From positions 1-64,000 of the forward strand of contig NZ_SSBI01000016.1 of NCBI RefSeq assembly GCF_004795015.1: a stretch of 64,000 nucleotides of DNA, written 5' to 3'. Positions 35,130 to 44,057 of this stretch are shown piece by piece (position 1 is the first letter of the stretch; each line of letters begins with the position of its first letter). The translations under genes and the position numbers were made by a program. The notes under the pieces are model-generated. The model saw only the letters and a program-made list of their open reading frames with translations, was not told where the DNA came from and ran no database searches. Source of the DNA: Streptomyces sp. A1277. Lineage in GTDB: Bacteria > Actinomycetota > Actinomycetes > Streptomycetales > Streptomycetaceae.

Positions 35130-36704
35130 GTGATCGATATCAGCGCATCCGTGATGCAGTTCCTTCTTGCGTTCGTCGTCGCCGCCCCGCTCATCGGCGC
35201 CGTCGCCGCCCTGCTCCCGGCCCCGCCCGGGCTGAAGGGCCGCAGCCCCGACCAGGCCGTGCTCCGCCACGGCGTGACCGTCACCGGTGTCATCCTCCTG
35301 GCGACGCTCGTGCTGGCCGCCGGCTTCGACCACGACCACCCGTCGAAGATGCAGGCCACCACCGACATCAGCTGGATCCCGGCGCTGGACGTGCGCATCC
35401 ACCTCGGCATCGACGGCATTTCGCTCCCCCTGCTCGTACTGACCGCGCTGCTGACCTTCCTCTGCGCGCTCTACAGCTACTTCAAGATGCCCGCCGGCCC
35501 CTCCCCGAAGGCATTCGTCGCGCTGATCCTCGTCCTGGAGTCCGGCACCCTCGCCACCTTCGCCGTCCTCGACCTGATCCTGTTCTTCCTGGCGTTCGAG
35601 ATGGTGCTCATCCCGATGTACTTCCTCATCGCCCGCTGGGGCGGTGCGCAGAGGCAGGCGGCTGCCTGGAAGTTCATCCTCTACACACTCCTCGGCTCGG
35701 TCGTCATGCTGCTGGGCCTGCTCCTCATCGGACTGAAGAGCGGCACCTTCGACATGGTGGCACTCGCCACTGACAACGGCCGCGGGCTCACCTCATCCGT
35801 GCAGGTCATCGCCGTTCTCGCGATCGGCATCGGCCTCGCCGTGAAGACCCCGATGTGGCCGCTGCACAGCTGGCTCCCCGACGCCCACACCGCCGCCCCG
35901 ACGGTCGGCTCGGTCCTCCTCGCGGGCGTCCTGCTGAAGATGGGCACGTACGGGTTCGTCCGGATCCTGCTCCCCGTCGCCCCCGACGGCATGCACACCT
36001 TCGCCCCCTACCTCGCGGCCTTCGCCGTCGCCGGGATCATCTACGGGTCGCTCGCCTGCCTGGCGCTCGCCCGACCCGGCTCCAAGGGCGACCTGAAGCG
36101 GCTCATCGCGTACTCCTCCGTGGGCCACATGGGCTTCGTCCTCCTCGGCATCGCGAGCATGACCCCCACCGGCGTCAACGGCGCGCTCTTCGCCAACATC
36201 GCCCACGGACTCATCACCGGCCTGCTGTTCTTCCTGGTCGGCGCGGTCAAGGACCGGCACGGCACCGCCGACCTCGACACCCTCGCCGGAGCCACCGGCG
36301 CCGCCCTCTACGGCCGCGCCCCCCGCCTCGGCGGCCTCCTCGCGTTCGCCGCGATCGCCTCCCTCGGCCTGCCCGGACTCGCCGGCTTCTGGGGCGAGAT
36401 GCTCGCCCTGTTCGGCGCGTTCGACCCCGCCGAAGGGCTCAGCAGGCCCGCCTTCCTGACCTTCATGTCCGTCGCCGCGTTCGGCACCCTGCTCACCGCC
36501 GCCTACCTCCTGATCGTGGTCCGCCGCGTCTGCATGGGCGCCACCCGCGACGAACCGCAGCCGATCGCCGACGTGCAGAGCTACGAATTCGCCGCCTGGA
36601 CCCCCCTCGCGGCCCTCACCGTCCTCGCCGGCCTCTGGCCCGCCGTCCTCCTCGGCCTCACCGACCCGGCCGTGCAGAAGCTCCTCGCAGGAGGCAAGTC
36701 GTGA
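35130..36704 (+). CDS. nuoM: NADH-quinone oxidoreductase subunit M-like
   Basis: 524 residues from GTG 35130, with about 14 helices. Conserved: FFLAFEMVLIPMYFLIARWGG (with the Glu of the proton path), PMWPLHSWLPDAHTAAPTVGSVLLAGVLLKMGTYGF and DLKRLIAYSSVGHMGFVLLG. It is the second antiporter-like subunit and overlaps nuoN by 4 bp. Confidence 0.95.
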   Translation: MIDISASVMQFLLAFVVAAPLIGAVAALLPAPPGLKGRSPDQAVLRHGVTVTGVILLATLVLAAGFDHDHPSKMQATTDISWIPALDVRIHLGIDGISLPLLVLTALLTFLCALYSYFKMPAGPSPKAFVALILVLESGTLATFAVLDLILFFLAFEMVLIPMYFLIARWGGAQRQAAAWKFILYTLLGSVVMLLGLLLIGLKSGTFDMVALATDNGRGLTSSVQVIAVLAIGIGLAVKTPMWPLHSWLPDAHTAAPTVGSVLLAGVLLKMGTYGFVRILLPVAPDGMHTFAPYLAAFAVAGIIYGSLACLALARPGSKGDLKRLIAYSSVGHMGFVLLGIASMTPTGVNGALFANIAHGLITGLLFFLVGAVKDRHGTADLDTLAGATGAALYGRAPRLGGLLAFAAIASLGLPGLAGFWGEMLALFGAFDPAEGLSRPAFLTFMSVAAFGTLLTAAYLLIVVRRVCMGATRDEPQPIADVQSYEFAAWTPLAALTVLAGLWPAVLLGLTDPAVQKLLAGGKS

Positions 36705-38290
36705 CCACCGCGGCCCCAACCGCCGGCCTCACCCAGACGGCGGCCGAGAGCGCCGGCAGCCTCGTCCACACAGCGGCCGAGAGCGCCGGCAGCCTCGTCC
36801 AGTCCGTCGACTGGCTCGCCCTCGCGCCCCCGGTCGCCGTCGCGGCCGTCGCAGTCGCCGTCCTGGTCGCCGACCTCTTCGTCCCCGAGGCCCGCAAACC
36901 GCTCCTCGGCTACGGAGCCGTCGCCGGTCTCGTCGCCGGACTGGCCCTGATCATCCCGCTCCACGAAGGCGACCGCTCCACCTTCTGCCTCACCACCGGC
37001 AGCCACGCGTGCAGCTACACCGCCGACCACTTCACCCTGGTCATCCAGGCCCTCGTCCTCGGCGGCGCCCTGCTCACCGCCCTGCTCTCCATCGGTGACA
37101 CCCGCAAGCTCCCGGCCGGCGAATTCTGGTTCCTGCTGCTGTCGTCCGCCGCCGGCGCCGCGCTCCTGCCCGCCGCCCGCGACCTCGCCACGCTCGTCAT
37201 CGCCCTCGAAGTCGCCTCGCTGCCCGCCTTCGCCCTCGTCGGCATCAAGCGCGGCGACCGGCGCTCCTCCGAGGCCGCGCTGAAGTTCTTCCTGTCCTCC
37301 GTGACCGCCACCGCCGTGATGCTCCTCGGCGTCAGCTTCGTGTACGCGGCCACCGGCACCCTCCACCTCACCGACCTGGCCGCCCGCCTCGACCACGTCG
37401 ACCCCCGGCTCTCCACCCTCGCCGGGGCGGGCGTCGCCCTGACCCTCGTCGGCTTCGCCTTCAAGACGGCCGCCGCGCCCTTCCACTTCTGGGTCCCCGA
37501 CACCTACGTCGGCGCACCGCTGCCGATCGCCGCCTACCTCTCGGTCGTCGGCAAGGCGGTCGGCTTCACCGGCCTCATCCTCGTCACCGTGATCGCCTTC
37601 CCGGCGTACGCGGACGTCTGGGGCCCCGCCCTCGCCGTACTCGCCGCGCTCACCATGACCGTCGGCAACGTCGCCGCGCTCCGCCAGAGCGCCACCCGCG
37701 CCCGCAGCGCCGTACGCCTGCTCGCCTGGTCCTCCGTCGCCCAGGCCGGCTACCTCCTGGTGCCGATCGCCGCCGCCGCGTACGCCGGGGACCGCCGGAT
37801 CGGCTCCACCGTCGCGTACGCCCTGATGTACGCCGTCGTGAACCTCGGCGCGTTCGCGGTGGCCGCCCTCGTCGCCCGTACCCACCCCGGCAACCGCCTC
37901 ACCGACTACCGGGGCCTGTACGCGACCCGGCCGCTCGCCGCCCTCGCGCTGGCCTTCTTCCTGCTCTGCCTGGCCGGGCTGCCGCCGGGCATCATCGGCC
38001 TGTTCGCCAAGGTCACGGTCTTCTCCGCGGCCGTCGACGCCGGACTGGGCTGGCTCGCCGTCGTCATGGCCGTGAACGTCGTCGTCGCGCTGTACTACTA
38101 CCTCCAGTGGACCGCCGCCCTGTTCCGCGCGCCCGAGCCGGAGGACGGTACGCGGCAGCCCGCGCCCGCCACCCGGCACCGCACCCCGGCACCTCTCACC
38201 GCCGCGATCGTGCTCACCGCCGCCGCCGGCATCGTCCTGTCGGGCGCCCCGCAGACCGTCCTCAGGTTCGCCGCCGTCAACCTGTTCTGA
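36701..38290 (+). CDS. nuoN: NADH-quinone oxidoreductase subunit N-like
   Basis: 529 residues from GTG 36701, third antiporter-like subunit. Conserved: VIALEVASLPAFALVGIKRGDRRSSEAALKFFL, AFKTAAAPFHFWVPDTYVGAPLPIAAYLSVVGKA and LLAWSSVAQAGYLLVPI. The N-terminus carries two copies of an 11-residue repeat (TAAESAGSLVH type) absent from usual NuoN. It is the last gene of the ten-gene operon. Confidence 0.95.
   Translation: MTTAAPTAGLTQTAAESAGSLVHTAAESAGSLVQSVDWLALAPPVAVAAVAVAVLVADLFVPEARKPLLGYGAVAGLVAGLALIIPLHEGDRSTFCLTTGSHACSYTADHFTLVIQALVLGGALLTALLSIGDTRKLPAGEFWFLLLSSAAGAALLPAARDLATLVIALEVASLPAFALVGIKRGDRRSSEAALKFFLSSVTATAVMLLGVSFVYAATGTLHLTDLAARLDHVDPRLSTLAGAGVALTLVGFAFKTAAAPFHFWVPDTYVGAPLPIAAYLSVVGKAVGFTGLILVTVIAFPAYADVWGPALAVLAALTMTVGNVAALRQSATRARSAVRLLAWSSVAQAGYLLVPIAAAAYAGDRRIGSTVAYALMYAVVNLGAFAVAALVARTHPGNRLTDYRGLYATRPLAALALAFFLLCLAGLPPGIIGLFAKVTVFSAAVDAGLGWLAVVMAVNVVVALYYYLQWTAALFRAPEPEDGTRQPAPATRHRTPAPLTAAIVLTAAAGIVLSGAPQTVLRFAAVNLF
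36737..36802 (+). repeat. 33-bp tandem repeat in the nuoN N-terminus
   Basis: Two near-identical 33-bp copies (36737-36769 and 36770-36802) code for TAAESAGSLV followed by His or Gln. The unit is a multiple of three and keeps the frame. Confidence 0.93.
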
Positions 38291-38391
38291 CGGGTACAAG
38301 ATCGGCTTGCCCCCACCAGCCCGCACAGGGCAGGGTCATGCCCGCGCACGGGCGCGTACGACCTTCACATCACCACAGAGGAGCCAGAGCA

Positions 38392-38856
38392 GTGCTGAGC
38401 GGGTTCAAGGACTTCATCCTGCGCGGGAACGTCATCTCCATGGCGGTCGGTCTCGCCGTCGGAGCCGCGTTCACCGCGGTCGTCACCGGATTCAGCAACG
38501 CCTTCATCGTCCCGATGATCGGCATCATCACCCGCGGCACCGGCGACTTCAGCAAGGCCGAGTTCAAGTTCGACGGGGTGACGTTCCCCTACGGCCTCTT
38601 CATCAGCGCCGCGATCGCCTTCCTCATCACCGCCTCGGTCCTCTACTTCGGTGTCGTCATGCCGATGTCCAAGGTCCAGGACCGCTTCATGGCCAAGAAG
38701 CACCAGGAAGCGGTCGACATCAAGGCCGCCCTGCGCGACTGCCCCCGCTGCTACACCGAGATCCCGGCCATCGCCTCCCGCTGTGCCCACTGCACCAGCG
38801 AGGTCGAGCCCGACCCGCAGGTCGTGGAGCTCGCGAAGCTCCCCGCCCAGCGCTGA
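38392..38856 (+). CDS. mscL: Large-conductance mechanosensitive channel with C-terminal zinc-ribbon-like tail
   Basis: 154 residues from GTG 38392, with GAGGAG upstream. Residues 1-100 are MscL: GFKDFILRGNVISMAVGLAVGAAF (first helix), a periplasmic loop, then the second helix ISAAIAFLITASVLYFGVV. It releases solutes upon osmotic downshock. The C-terminus has paired cysteines Cys117/Cys120 and Cys131/Cys134 (CPRC...CAHC), a zinc-ribbon-like knuckle not found in E. coli MscL. Confidence 0.94.
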   Translation: MLSGFKDFILRGNVISMAVGLAVGAAFTAVVTGFSNAFIVPMIGIITRGTGDFSKAEFKFDGVTFPYGLFISAAIAFLITASVLYFGVVMPMSKVQDRFMAKKHQEAVDIKAALRDCPRCYTEIPAIASRCAHCTSEVEPDPQVVELAKLPAQR

Positions 38857-39048
38857 GCACGCGGCGCCCCCACCCGTACGGACCAGCACGCCCCCGACGC
38901 CCGCATGCGGGGACGGGCGGGGCCGCCCGCCCCCGCGCACAAGGGAACTAGCTTCCCTCGCCTCGCGTTGACCAGTACGGGAGGCTCCACTGGGGGTGGA
39001 GCCCCACCCAGCAAGGGCTCCCCTGCTGCACGATTTGGAGGGCGTAGC

Positions 39049-39912
39049 GTGCACCGCCGGCACAACGGGCTGAAAACCGCCGTACTCCTCGGGGGCCTGT
39101 CCGCACTCATCATCGTCATCGGCGGCTTCTTCGGCCGTACGGGACTGATCGTCGCGCTCCTGGTAGCCGTCGGCACCAACGCCTACGCGTACTGGAACAG
39201 CGACAAGCTGGCGCTGCGGGCCATGCGGGCCCGCCCGGTGAGCGAGTTCGAGGCGCCCCAGCTCTACCGCATCGTCCGCGAGCTCTCCACCTCGGCCCGC
39301 CGTCCCATGCCCCGGCTCTACATCTCCCCGACCCAGGCACCCAACGCCTTCGCGACCGGCCGCAACCCGCGCAACGCGGCGGTCTGCTGCACCGAGGGCA
39401 TCCTCCAGCTCCTCGACGAGCGGGAGCTGCGCGGCGTCCTGGGCCACGAGCTCAGCCATGTCTACAACCGCGACATCCTCATCTCGTCCGTCGCCGGCGC
39501 GCTGGCCTCCGTCGTGATGTTCCTGGTCAACTTCGCCTGGCTGATCCCGGTCGGCCGCTCAAACGACGACGAGGGCCCCGGCCTCCTCGGCATGCTGCTG
39601 ATCACGATCCTTGGCCCGCTCGCCGCATCCGTGATCCAATTGGCCGTCAGCCGTTCCCGGGAGTACGAGGCGGATGCCGCGGGCGCCCGGCTGACCGGCG
39701 ACCCGCTGGCCCTGGCCGGCGCCCTGCGGAAGCTGGAGACCGGCACCCAGCAGCTCCCGCTGCCCCCGGAGCCGAGGATCGAGACCGCGAGCCACATGAT
39801 GATCGCGAATCCGTTCCGCGCCGGACAGGGGCTGTCCAAGATGTTCTCGACCCACCCGCCGATGGCGGAGCGCATCGCCCGACTCGAGCAGATGGCAGGT
39901 CCTCGCCCGTGA
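39049..39912 (+). CDS. htpX: Membrane-bound zinc metalloprotease HtpX (M48)
   Basis: 287 residues from GTG 39049 with TTGGAGGG before it. Zinc motif HELSH (133-137) and the third ligand in [13 protein letters not shown] (Glu207). Four membrane segments: two at the N-terminus and two after the active site. HtpX degrades damaged membrane proteins. The start lies behind a small hairpin (38983-39003). Its stop overlaps the YccF gene by 4 bp. Confidence 0.94.
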   Translation: MHRRHNGLKTAVLLGGLSALIIVIGGFFGRTGLIVALLVAVGTNAYAYWNSDKLALRAMRARPVSEFEAPQLYRIVRELSTSARRPMPRLYISPTQAPNAFATGRNPRNAAVCCTEGILQLLDERELRGVLGHELSHVYNRDILISSVAGALASVVMFLVNFAWLIPVGRSNDDEGPGLLGMLLITILGPLAASVIQLAVSRSREYEADAAGARLTGDPLALAGALRKLETGTQQLPLPPEPRIETASHMMIANPFRAGQGLSKMFSTHPPMAERIARLEQMAGPRP

Positions 39913-40301
39913 AAACCATTCTGAACGTCATCTGGCTGGTCCTGTGCGGCTTCTGGATGTTCCTCGGCTACCTGCTCGCGGGACTCCTGCTCTGCATCAC
40001 GATCATCGGCATCCCGTTCGGCCTGGCCGCCTTCCGCATCGGCGTCTACGCCCTGTGGCCCTTCGGGTACCGGGTCGTCGACCGCAAGGACGCGGGCGGC
40101 CCCTCGTGCGTCGGCAACGTGCTCTGGCTGGTTCTCGCCGGCTGGTGGCTGGCGCTCGGTCACATCACCACCGGCATCGCCCTGTGCATCACGATCATCG
40201 GCATCCCCCTGGGCATCGCCAACTTCAAGCTCATCCCGGTGTCCCTGATGCCCTTCGGCAGGGAGATCGTCCGCACCGACGAGCAGTTCGCCGGCTGGTA
40301 A
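39909..40301 (+). CDS. YccF domain membrane protein
   Basis: 130 residues from GTG 39909, translationally coupled to htpX. It consists of two YccF repeats, each with the motif [10 protein letters not shown] or [10 protein letters not shown] and a preceding Trp-rich membrane segment. A membrane protein of unknown function; coupling to HtpX suggests a shared envelope-stress role (inference). Confidence 0.92.
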   Translation: MKTILNVIWLVLCGFWMFLGYLLAGLLLCITIIGIPFGLAAFRIGVYALWPFGYRVVDRKDAGGPSCVGNVLWLVLAGWWLALGHITTGIALCITIIGIPLGIANFKLIPVSLMPFGREIVRTDEQFAGW

Positions 40302-40392
40302 CCACCACAGGGCCGACAGGCCCGCCGCGCAACCGCCCGCCCGTCCTGGGCGTCTTGGCTTCCAAGACCGAGTGACGGGTAGGTTCGCACGC

Positions 40393-40665
40393 ATGACCAT
40401 TATCGGCTGGATCATCCTTGGGCTTGTCGCCGGCGTCATCGCCAAAGTCCTGCTCCCGGGGCGGGACCCCGGCGGCGTGCTGGGCACCACCCTCATAGGG
40501 ATCGTCGGCGCCTTCCTCGGTGGCTGGATCTCGTCGCGCTTCCTGGACCGCGAGATCTCCAAGGACTTCTTCGACCCCGCGACCTGGATAGCGGCCATCG
40601 GCGGCTCACTGGTCCTGCTGATCGCCTACCGGCTGCTCTTCGGCAACTCCCGACAACGCCGCTGA
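40393..40665 (+). CDS. GlsB/YeaQ/YmgE family membrane protein
   Basis: 90 residues from ATG 40393. It matches the transglycosylase-associated/YeaQ family: GWIILGLVAGVIAKVLLPGRDPGG, TTLIGIVGAFLGGW and a third helix IAAIGGSLVLLIAYRLLF. Members are stress-linked small membrane proteins; the biochemical role is unknown. No strong ribosome site is seen before the ATG. Confidence 0.9.
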   Translation: MTIIGWIILGLVAGVIAKVLLPGRDPGGVLGTTLIGIVGAFLGGWISSRFLDREISKDFFDPATWIAAIGGSLVLLIAYRLLFGNSRQRR

Positions 40666-40668
40666 CGA

Positions 40669-41337
40669 CTACTCCGAAGGCCGCCCCAACCCCGTCTCAC
40701 GCAACGTCACATTGAGCCGGCCACCGCTCATCCCCGTACCGGGAGGGGCGGTGCCCGGCCGGACCGACGGCACCCCGTGGAACGCGCGCCGCGAAGGCCC
40801 GCCGAACACGAACAGGTCCCCGGAGGCCAGCTCCACGTCCGTGTACGGCCGCCCCCGGCCCTCCGTGTTGCCGAAGCGGAAGACACACGTGTCGCCGATG
40901 CTGAACGACACCACGGGCGCCCCGGACCGCTCCTCGTTGTCCTGGTGCATGCCCATCCGGGCCGTGCCGTCGTAGAAGTTGACCAGCGCGGCATCCGGCT
41001 CGTACGCCGCAGCGGGACTCCCCGGCCCGTACGCCTCCGCCACCGCCTCCCGCCCCAGCTCCGCGAGCCAGCCCGGGAACGGGGCGACCCGCGCGCCGTT
41101 CACATCGTCCGCCGTACGCGCATAGCGGTACGGCTGCCAGTGCCAGCCCAGGCACACCGTCCGCACCGACATCACCCCGCCGCCCGGCAACGCCGTGTGC
41201 CGCAACGGAACCGGCCCCCGCGCCCACTGGCGGCACGCCACCACCAACTGCCGCTGCCGCTCGGGCGACAGCCAGTCCGGCACATGCACCGCCCCCGGCG
41301 CGACCACCGCACGCGGCCTCGGGAACAGCCCCTCCAT
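40669..41337 (-). CDS. alkB: AlkB family Fe(II)/2-oxoglutarate dioxygenase
   Basis: 222 residues. Iron ligands His131 and Asp133 (GMHQDNEE) and His187 (AFHGVP), and 2-oxoglutarate-binding Arg207 and Arg213 (RLNVTLR). It removes methyl groups oxidatively from 1-methyladenine and 3-methylcytosine in DNA. Its ATG shares a base with the stop of the upstream Ogt gene, so the two make a DNA-alkylation repair operon. It is tail-to-tail with the YeaQ-like gene, 3 bp apart. Confidence 0.94.
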   Translation of the reverse strand: MEGLFPRPRAVVAPGAVHVPDWLSPERQRQLVVACRQWARGPVPLRHTALPGGGVMSVRTVCLGWHWQPYRYARTADDVNGARVAPFPGWLAELGREAVAEAYGPGSPAAAYEPDAALVNFYDGTARMGMHQDNEERSGAPVVSFSIGDTCVFRFGNTEGRGRPYTDVELASGDLFVFGGPSRRAFHGVPSVRPGTAPPGTGMSGGRLNVTLRETGLGRPSE

Positions 41338-41843
41338 CAGCGCGCGGCCAGGGCGCCCTCAAGCCCCAGAAGCCGCTCCTTGCTCTCCAGCCCGCCCGCG
41401 TACCCGCGCAGCGCCCCGTCCGCACCGATCACCCGATGGCACGGCCGCACGACCAGCAGCGGATTGCGCCCGATCGCCGTACCCACGGCCCGCACCCCGG
41501 CCCCGCTCGCGCCGACCCGCTCGGCGATCTGCCCGTAGGACACCGTCTCCCCGTACGGGACGGCGTCCAGCGCGGACCAGACCCGGCGCTGGAAGCCGGT
41601 GCCCCGGCCCTCGGCGTACACCAGGTCGAAGCGCGTCCTGCGCCCCTCGAAGTACTCCCGCAACTGGGCGGCGACCGGCGCGAACGCCGAGGGCGCGTAC
41701 CCCCACCCGTCCTGGACGACCGCCGCGCCCTTCTGGCCGGGCAGGGAGAGCGAGACGAGCGCGATGCCCGTCGCCCCCGGGGCCTCTTCCCCGACCAGCA
41801 GCAGTTCACCCAGCGGGCTGTCGACCGTCGCGTACATGGTCAT
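41337..41843 (-). CDS. ogt: Methylated-DNA--protein-cysteine methyltransferase
   Basis: 168 residues from ATG 41843, with GAGGAGAGGG 6-15 nt upstream; the longer frame to 41942 lacks support. The acceptor cysteine is Cys135 in VVRPCHRVIG. YGETVSYGQIAERVG and VGTAIGRNPLL are the DNA-binding parts. It transfers alkyl groups from O6-alkylguanine to itself and is used once. It is the first gene of the two-gene repair operon with alkB (TGATG junction). Confidence 0.94.
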   Translation of the reverse strand: MTMYATVDSPLGELLLVGEEAPGATGIALVSLSLPGQKGAAVVQDGWGYAPSAFAPVAAQLREYFEGRRTRFDLVYAEGRGTGFQRRVWSALDAVPYGETVSYGQIAERVGASGAGVRAVGTAIGRNPLLVVRPCHRVIGADGALRGYAGGLESKERLLGLEGALAAR

Positions 41844-41989
41844 GACTCGTCCCTCTCCTCGTCCGTACGGCCGGCCGGAACGCCGGCCGTCACGGACCAG
41901 TCTGCTGCGCCCGAACCGCCGCGACCGGCGGTATTCGGACATGCAGTCCGGGCGCGGAACGAGAGCTTCCGCACCCGGACCACGGCGTC

Positions 41990-42478
41990 CTACCGGTAGT
42001 TCGTGAACTGCACGTCGAAGTCGAAGTCCTGCGCCTTCAGCAGCGCCTGAACGGCCTGGAGGTCGTCCCGGCTCTTCGAGGTGACCCGCAGCTCGTCGCC
42101 CTGGACCTGCGCCTTGACGCCCTTCGGGCCCTCGTCGCGGACGATCTTCGCGACCTTCTTGGCGTTCTCCTGGGAGATGCCCTCCTCGATCGAGGCGAAG
42201 AGCTTGTACTCCTTGCCGGACAGCTGCGGCTCACCGGCGTCCAGCGACTTCAGCGAGATGCCGCGCTTGATCAGCTTGGACTGGAAGATGTCGAGGATGG
42301 CCTTGACCCGCTCCTCGCCGTTCGCCTGCATCAGGATCTTCTCGCCGGACCAGGCGATCGAGGCATCCGTGCCCTTGAAGTCGTAGCGCTGGGAAATCTC
42401 CTTGGCGGCCTGGTTGAGGGCGTTGTCGACCTCCTGCCGCTCGACCTTCGAGACGATGTCGAAACTGGAGTCGGCCAT
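41990..42478 (-). CDS. YajQ family nucleotide-binding protein
   Basis: 162 residues from ATG 42478 with GGAG upstream, the standard length and sequence of Yaj[31 protein letters not shown] and [15 protein letters not shown]. Members bind nucleotides; one Xanthomonas homologue binds cyclic di-GMP and acts on a transcription factor. Role in this organism is unknown. Confidence 0.95.
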   Translation of the reverse strand: MADSSFDIVSKVERQEVDNALNQAAKEISQRYDFKGTDASIAWSGEKILMQANGEERVKAILDIFQSKLIKRGISLKSLDAGEPQLSGKEYKLFASIEEGISQENAKKVAKIVRDEGPKGVKAQVQGDELRVTSKSRDDLQAVQALLKAQDFDFDVQFTNYR

Positions 42479-42702
42479 GACGTGTGGCTCCTTGGATCGG
42501 GGGTGCTGGAAAGGATGTGCGTACGAAGCGGCCGCAGGGCCTCCGGGAAGTGCGGGGCCCCTGCCACCCGGCAAAGCCTAGCCACCCGCGCCCGCCGGGG
42601 CCGCTGGTCAATCCGGTGGCGTAGCACCCCCGGTCATCAGGTATCGTTTACGTCGTTGCCACGGAGCACCGCCGCAAAGCGGGTCCCACGGCAGCATCCC
42701 TT

Positions 42703-42784
<82 letters not shown>

Positions 42785-42790
42785 CAAAGC

Positions 42791-42818
42791 AAGGCCCCTG
42801 TCTCCGGACGGGGGCCTT
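42791..42818 (+). terminator. Terminator after tRNA-Tyr
   Basis: AAGGCCCC (42791-42798) pairs with GGGGCCTT (42811-42818), 6 nt after the tRNA, followed by TCTCTGTTGT. Confidence 0.75.
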
Positions 42819-42848
42819 CTCTGTTGTCCGGTGAGAAGAAGGGTGAGC

Positions 42849-43298
42849 GTGGATTCCGTACTCGTCAGTGCCTGCCTGCGGGGCGTGCCCTGCCGCTTCG
42901 ACGGCCGGAGCAAGGAATCGGAGCCGGTGGCCGTTGCGATCGGCGACCGCAGGGCTGTCGCCTTCTGCCCCGAGACCGCCGCCGGCCTGCCCACGCCCCG
43001 CCGCCCCGCCGAGATCGTCGGCGGCGACGGGCGCGACGTGCTGGACGGCCGGGCCCGCGTCCTGGACGACACCGGGCACGACGTGACCGAGGCGTTCGTG
43101 GACGGTGCCCGGCGGGCGCTGGAGGCGGCGCGGCGGACCGGCTGCACCGAGGCGCTGCTCATGCCCCGCAGCCCTTCCTGCGGGCGGGGCGCGATTCATG
43201 ACGGTACGTTCACCGGCGAGCTGCGGCCCGGGGACGGAGTCACCGCTGCCCTGCTGGAGCGGCACGGCATCACCGTGCGTCCGGCGCCCCGCGGGTGA
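42849..43298 (+). CDS. DUF523 family protein
   Basis: 149 residues from GTG 42849, with AGAAGG 7-12 nt upstream; GTG 42843 is an alternative. It matches DUF523: VSACLRGVPCRFDG at the start, FCPETAAGLPTPRRPAEI and MPRSPSCGRGAIHDGTFTGEL. The conserved Cys residues (SACL, PC, FCPE, SPSCG) suggest a metal or redox site. Function is unknown. It follows the tRNA-Tyr terminator. Confidence 0.92.
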   Translation: MDSVLVSACLRGVPCRFDGRSKESEPVAVAIGDRRAVAFCPETAAGLPTPRRPAEIVGGDGRDVLDGRARVLDDTGHDVTEAFVDGARRALEAARRTGCTEALLMPRSPSCGRGAIHDGTFTGELRPGDGVTAALLERHGITVRPAPRG

Positions 43299-43325
43299 AC
43301 GCGGCTGAACGCGGCTGAACGCGGC
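43296..43325 (+). repeat. 10-bp tandem repeat at the DUF523 stop
   Basis: Three exact copies of TGAACGCGGC (43296-43305, 43306-43315, 43316-43325). The first TGA is the stop codon of the DUF523 gene. Confidence 0.85.
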
Positions 43326-43358
43326 GGACCGGCCGGAGCGCCGCCCCGGCCGGTCCGC
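43324..43358. terminator. Bidirectional terminator between convergent genes
   Basis: Perfect 13-bp inverted repeat GCGGACCGGCCGG (43324-43336) / CCGGCCGGTCCGC (43346-43358) with a 9-nt loop, between the DUF523 gene and the convergent reductase gene. Confidence 0.75.
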
Positions 43359-43366
43359 GTGCCCGG

Positions 43367-44023
43367 TCAGTTCCCGGCGACGTCCTTCACCGCGACCGTC
43401 AGCGGCACGTTGCCCGAGATCAGTTCGAGGGTCAGCCCCGCCGTGGCCGGTGTGTCCAGCAGCTCCATGAGCACCGCCGCCACGTCGTCGCGCGGCACCG
43501 GGCCCCGGCCCGTCGACGCGGCGAGCAGGACCTGCCCGGTGCCCGCGTCATTGGTGAGCATGCCGGGCCTGAGGATCGTCCAGTCGAGCCCGGACCTGGC
43601 CCGTACGTCCGCGTCCGCCGCGCCCTTGGCCCGGAGGTAGACGTCGAACACCTCGTCGCCGGGGTGGTCCGGGTCCGCGCCCATGGACGAGACCACGACG
43701 TAGCGCCGCACCCCCGCCCGCTCCGCCGCGTCCGCGAACAGCACGGCCGCGCCCCGGTCCACGGTGTCCTTGCGCTCCGTGCCGCTGTTCGGGCCCGCGC
43801 CGGCCGCGAAGACCGCCGCGTCGGCGCCCCGCAGCACCTCGGCGGCCTCCTCCACCGTGGCCGATTCCAGATCCAGCACCACCGGCTCGGCGCCCGCCGC
43901 CCGGAGGTCCTCGGCCTGTCCGGGCTTGCGGATGATGCCGGCCGCCTCATCCCCGCGTGCAGCGAGCAGCCGCTCCAGCCGCAGCGCGATCTGACCATGT
44001 CCACCTGCGATGACAATGCGCAT
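43367..44023 (-). CDS. NAD(P)-binding short-chain-type reductase
   Basis: 218 residues of the atypical SDR (NmrA/YwnB-like) group. Nucleotide motif IAGGHGQIALRL at 5-16 (GxxGxxx), RYVVVSSMGAD, and LDWTILRPGML, which is the conserved block of these epimerase-like proteins. Substrate is unknown. It is alone on its strand, 34 bp downstream of the amidohydrolase, and probably co-transcribed with it. Confidence 0.88.
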   Translation of the reverse strand: MRIVIAGGHGQIALRLERLLAARGDEAAGIIRKPGQAEDLRAAGAEPVVLDLESATVEEAAEVLRGADAAVFAAGAGPNSGTERKDTVDRGAAVLFADAAERAGVRRYVVVSSMGADPDHPGDEVFDVYLRAKGAADADVRARSGLDWTILRPGMLTNDAGTGQVLLAASTGRGPVPRDDVAAVLMELLDTPATAGLTLELISGNVPLTVAVKDVAGN

Positions 44024-44057
44024 GGAATCGACGGTACGCCGGAGCGCGCCGCCCCGC

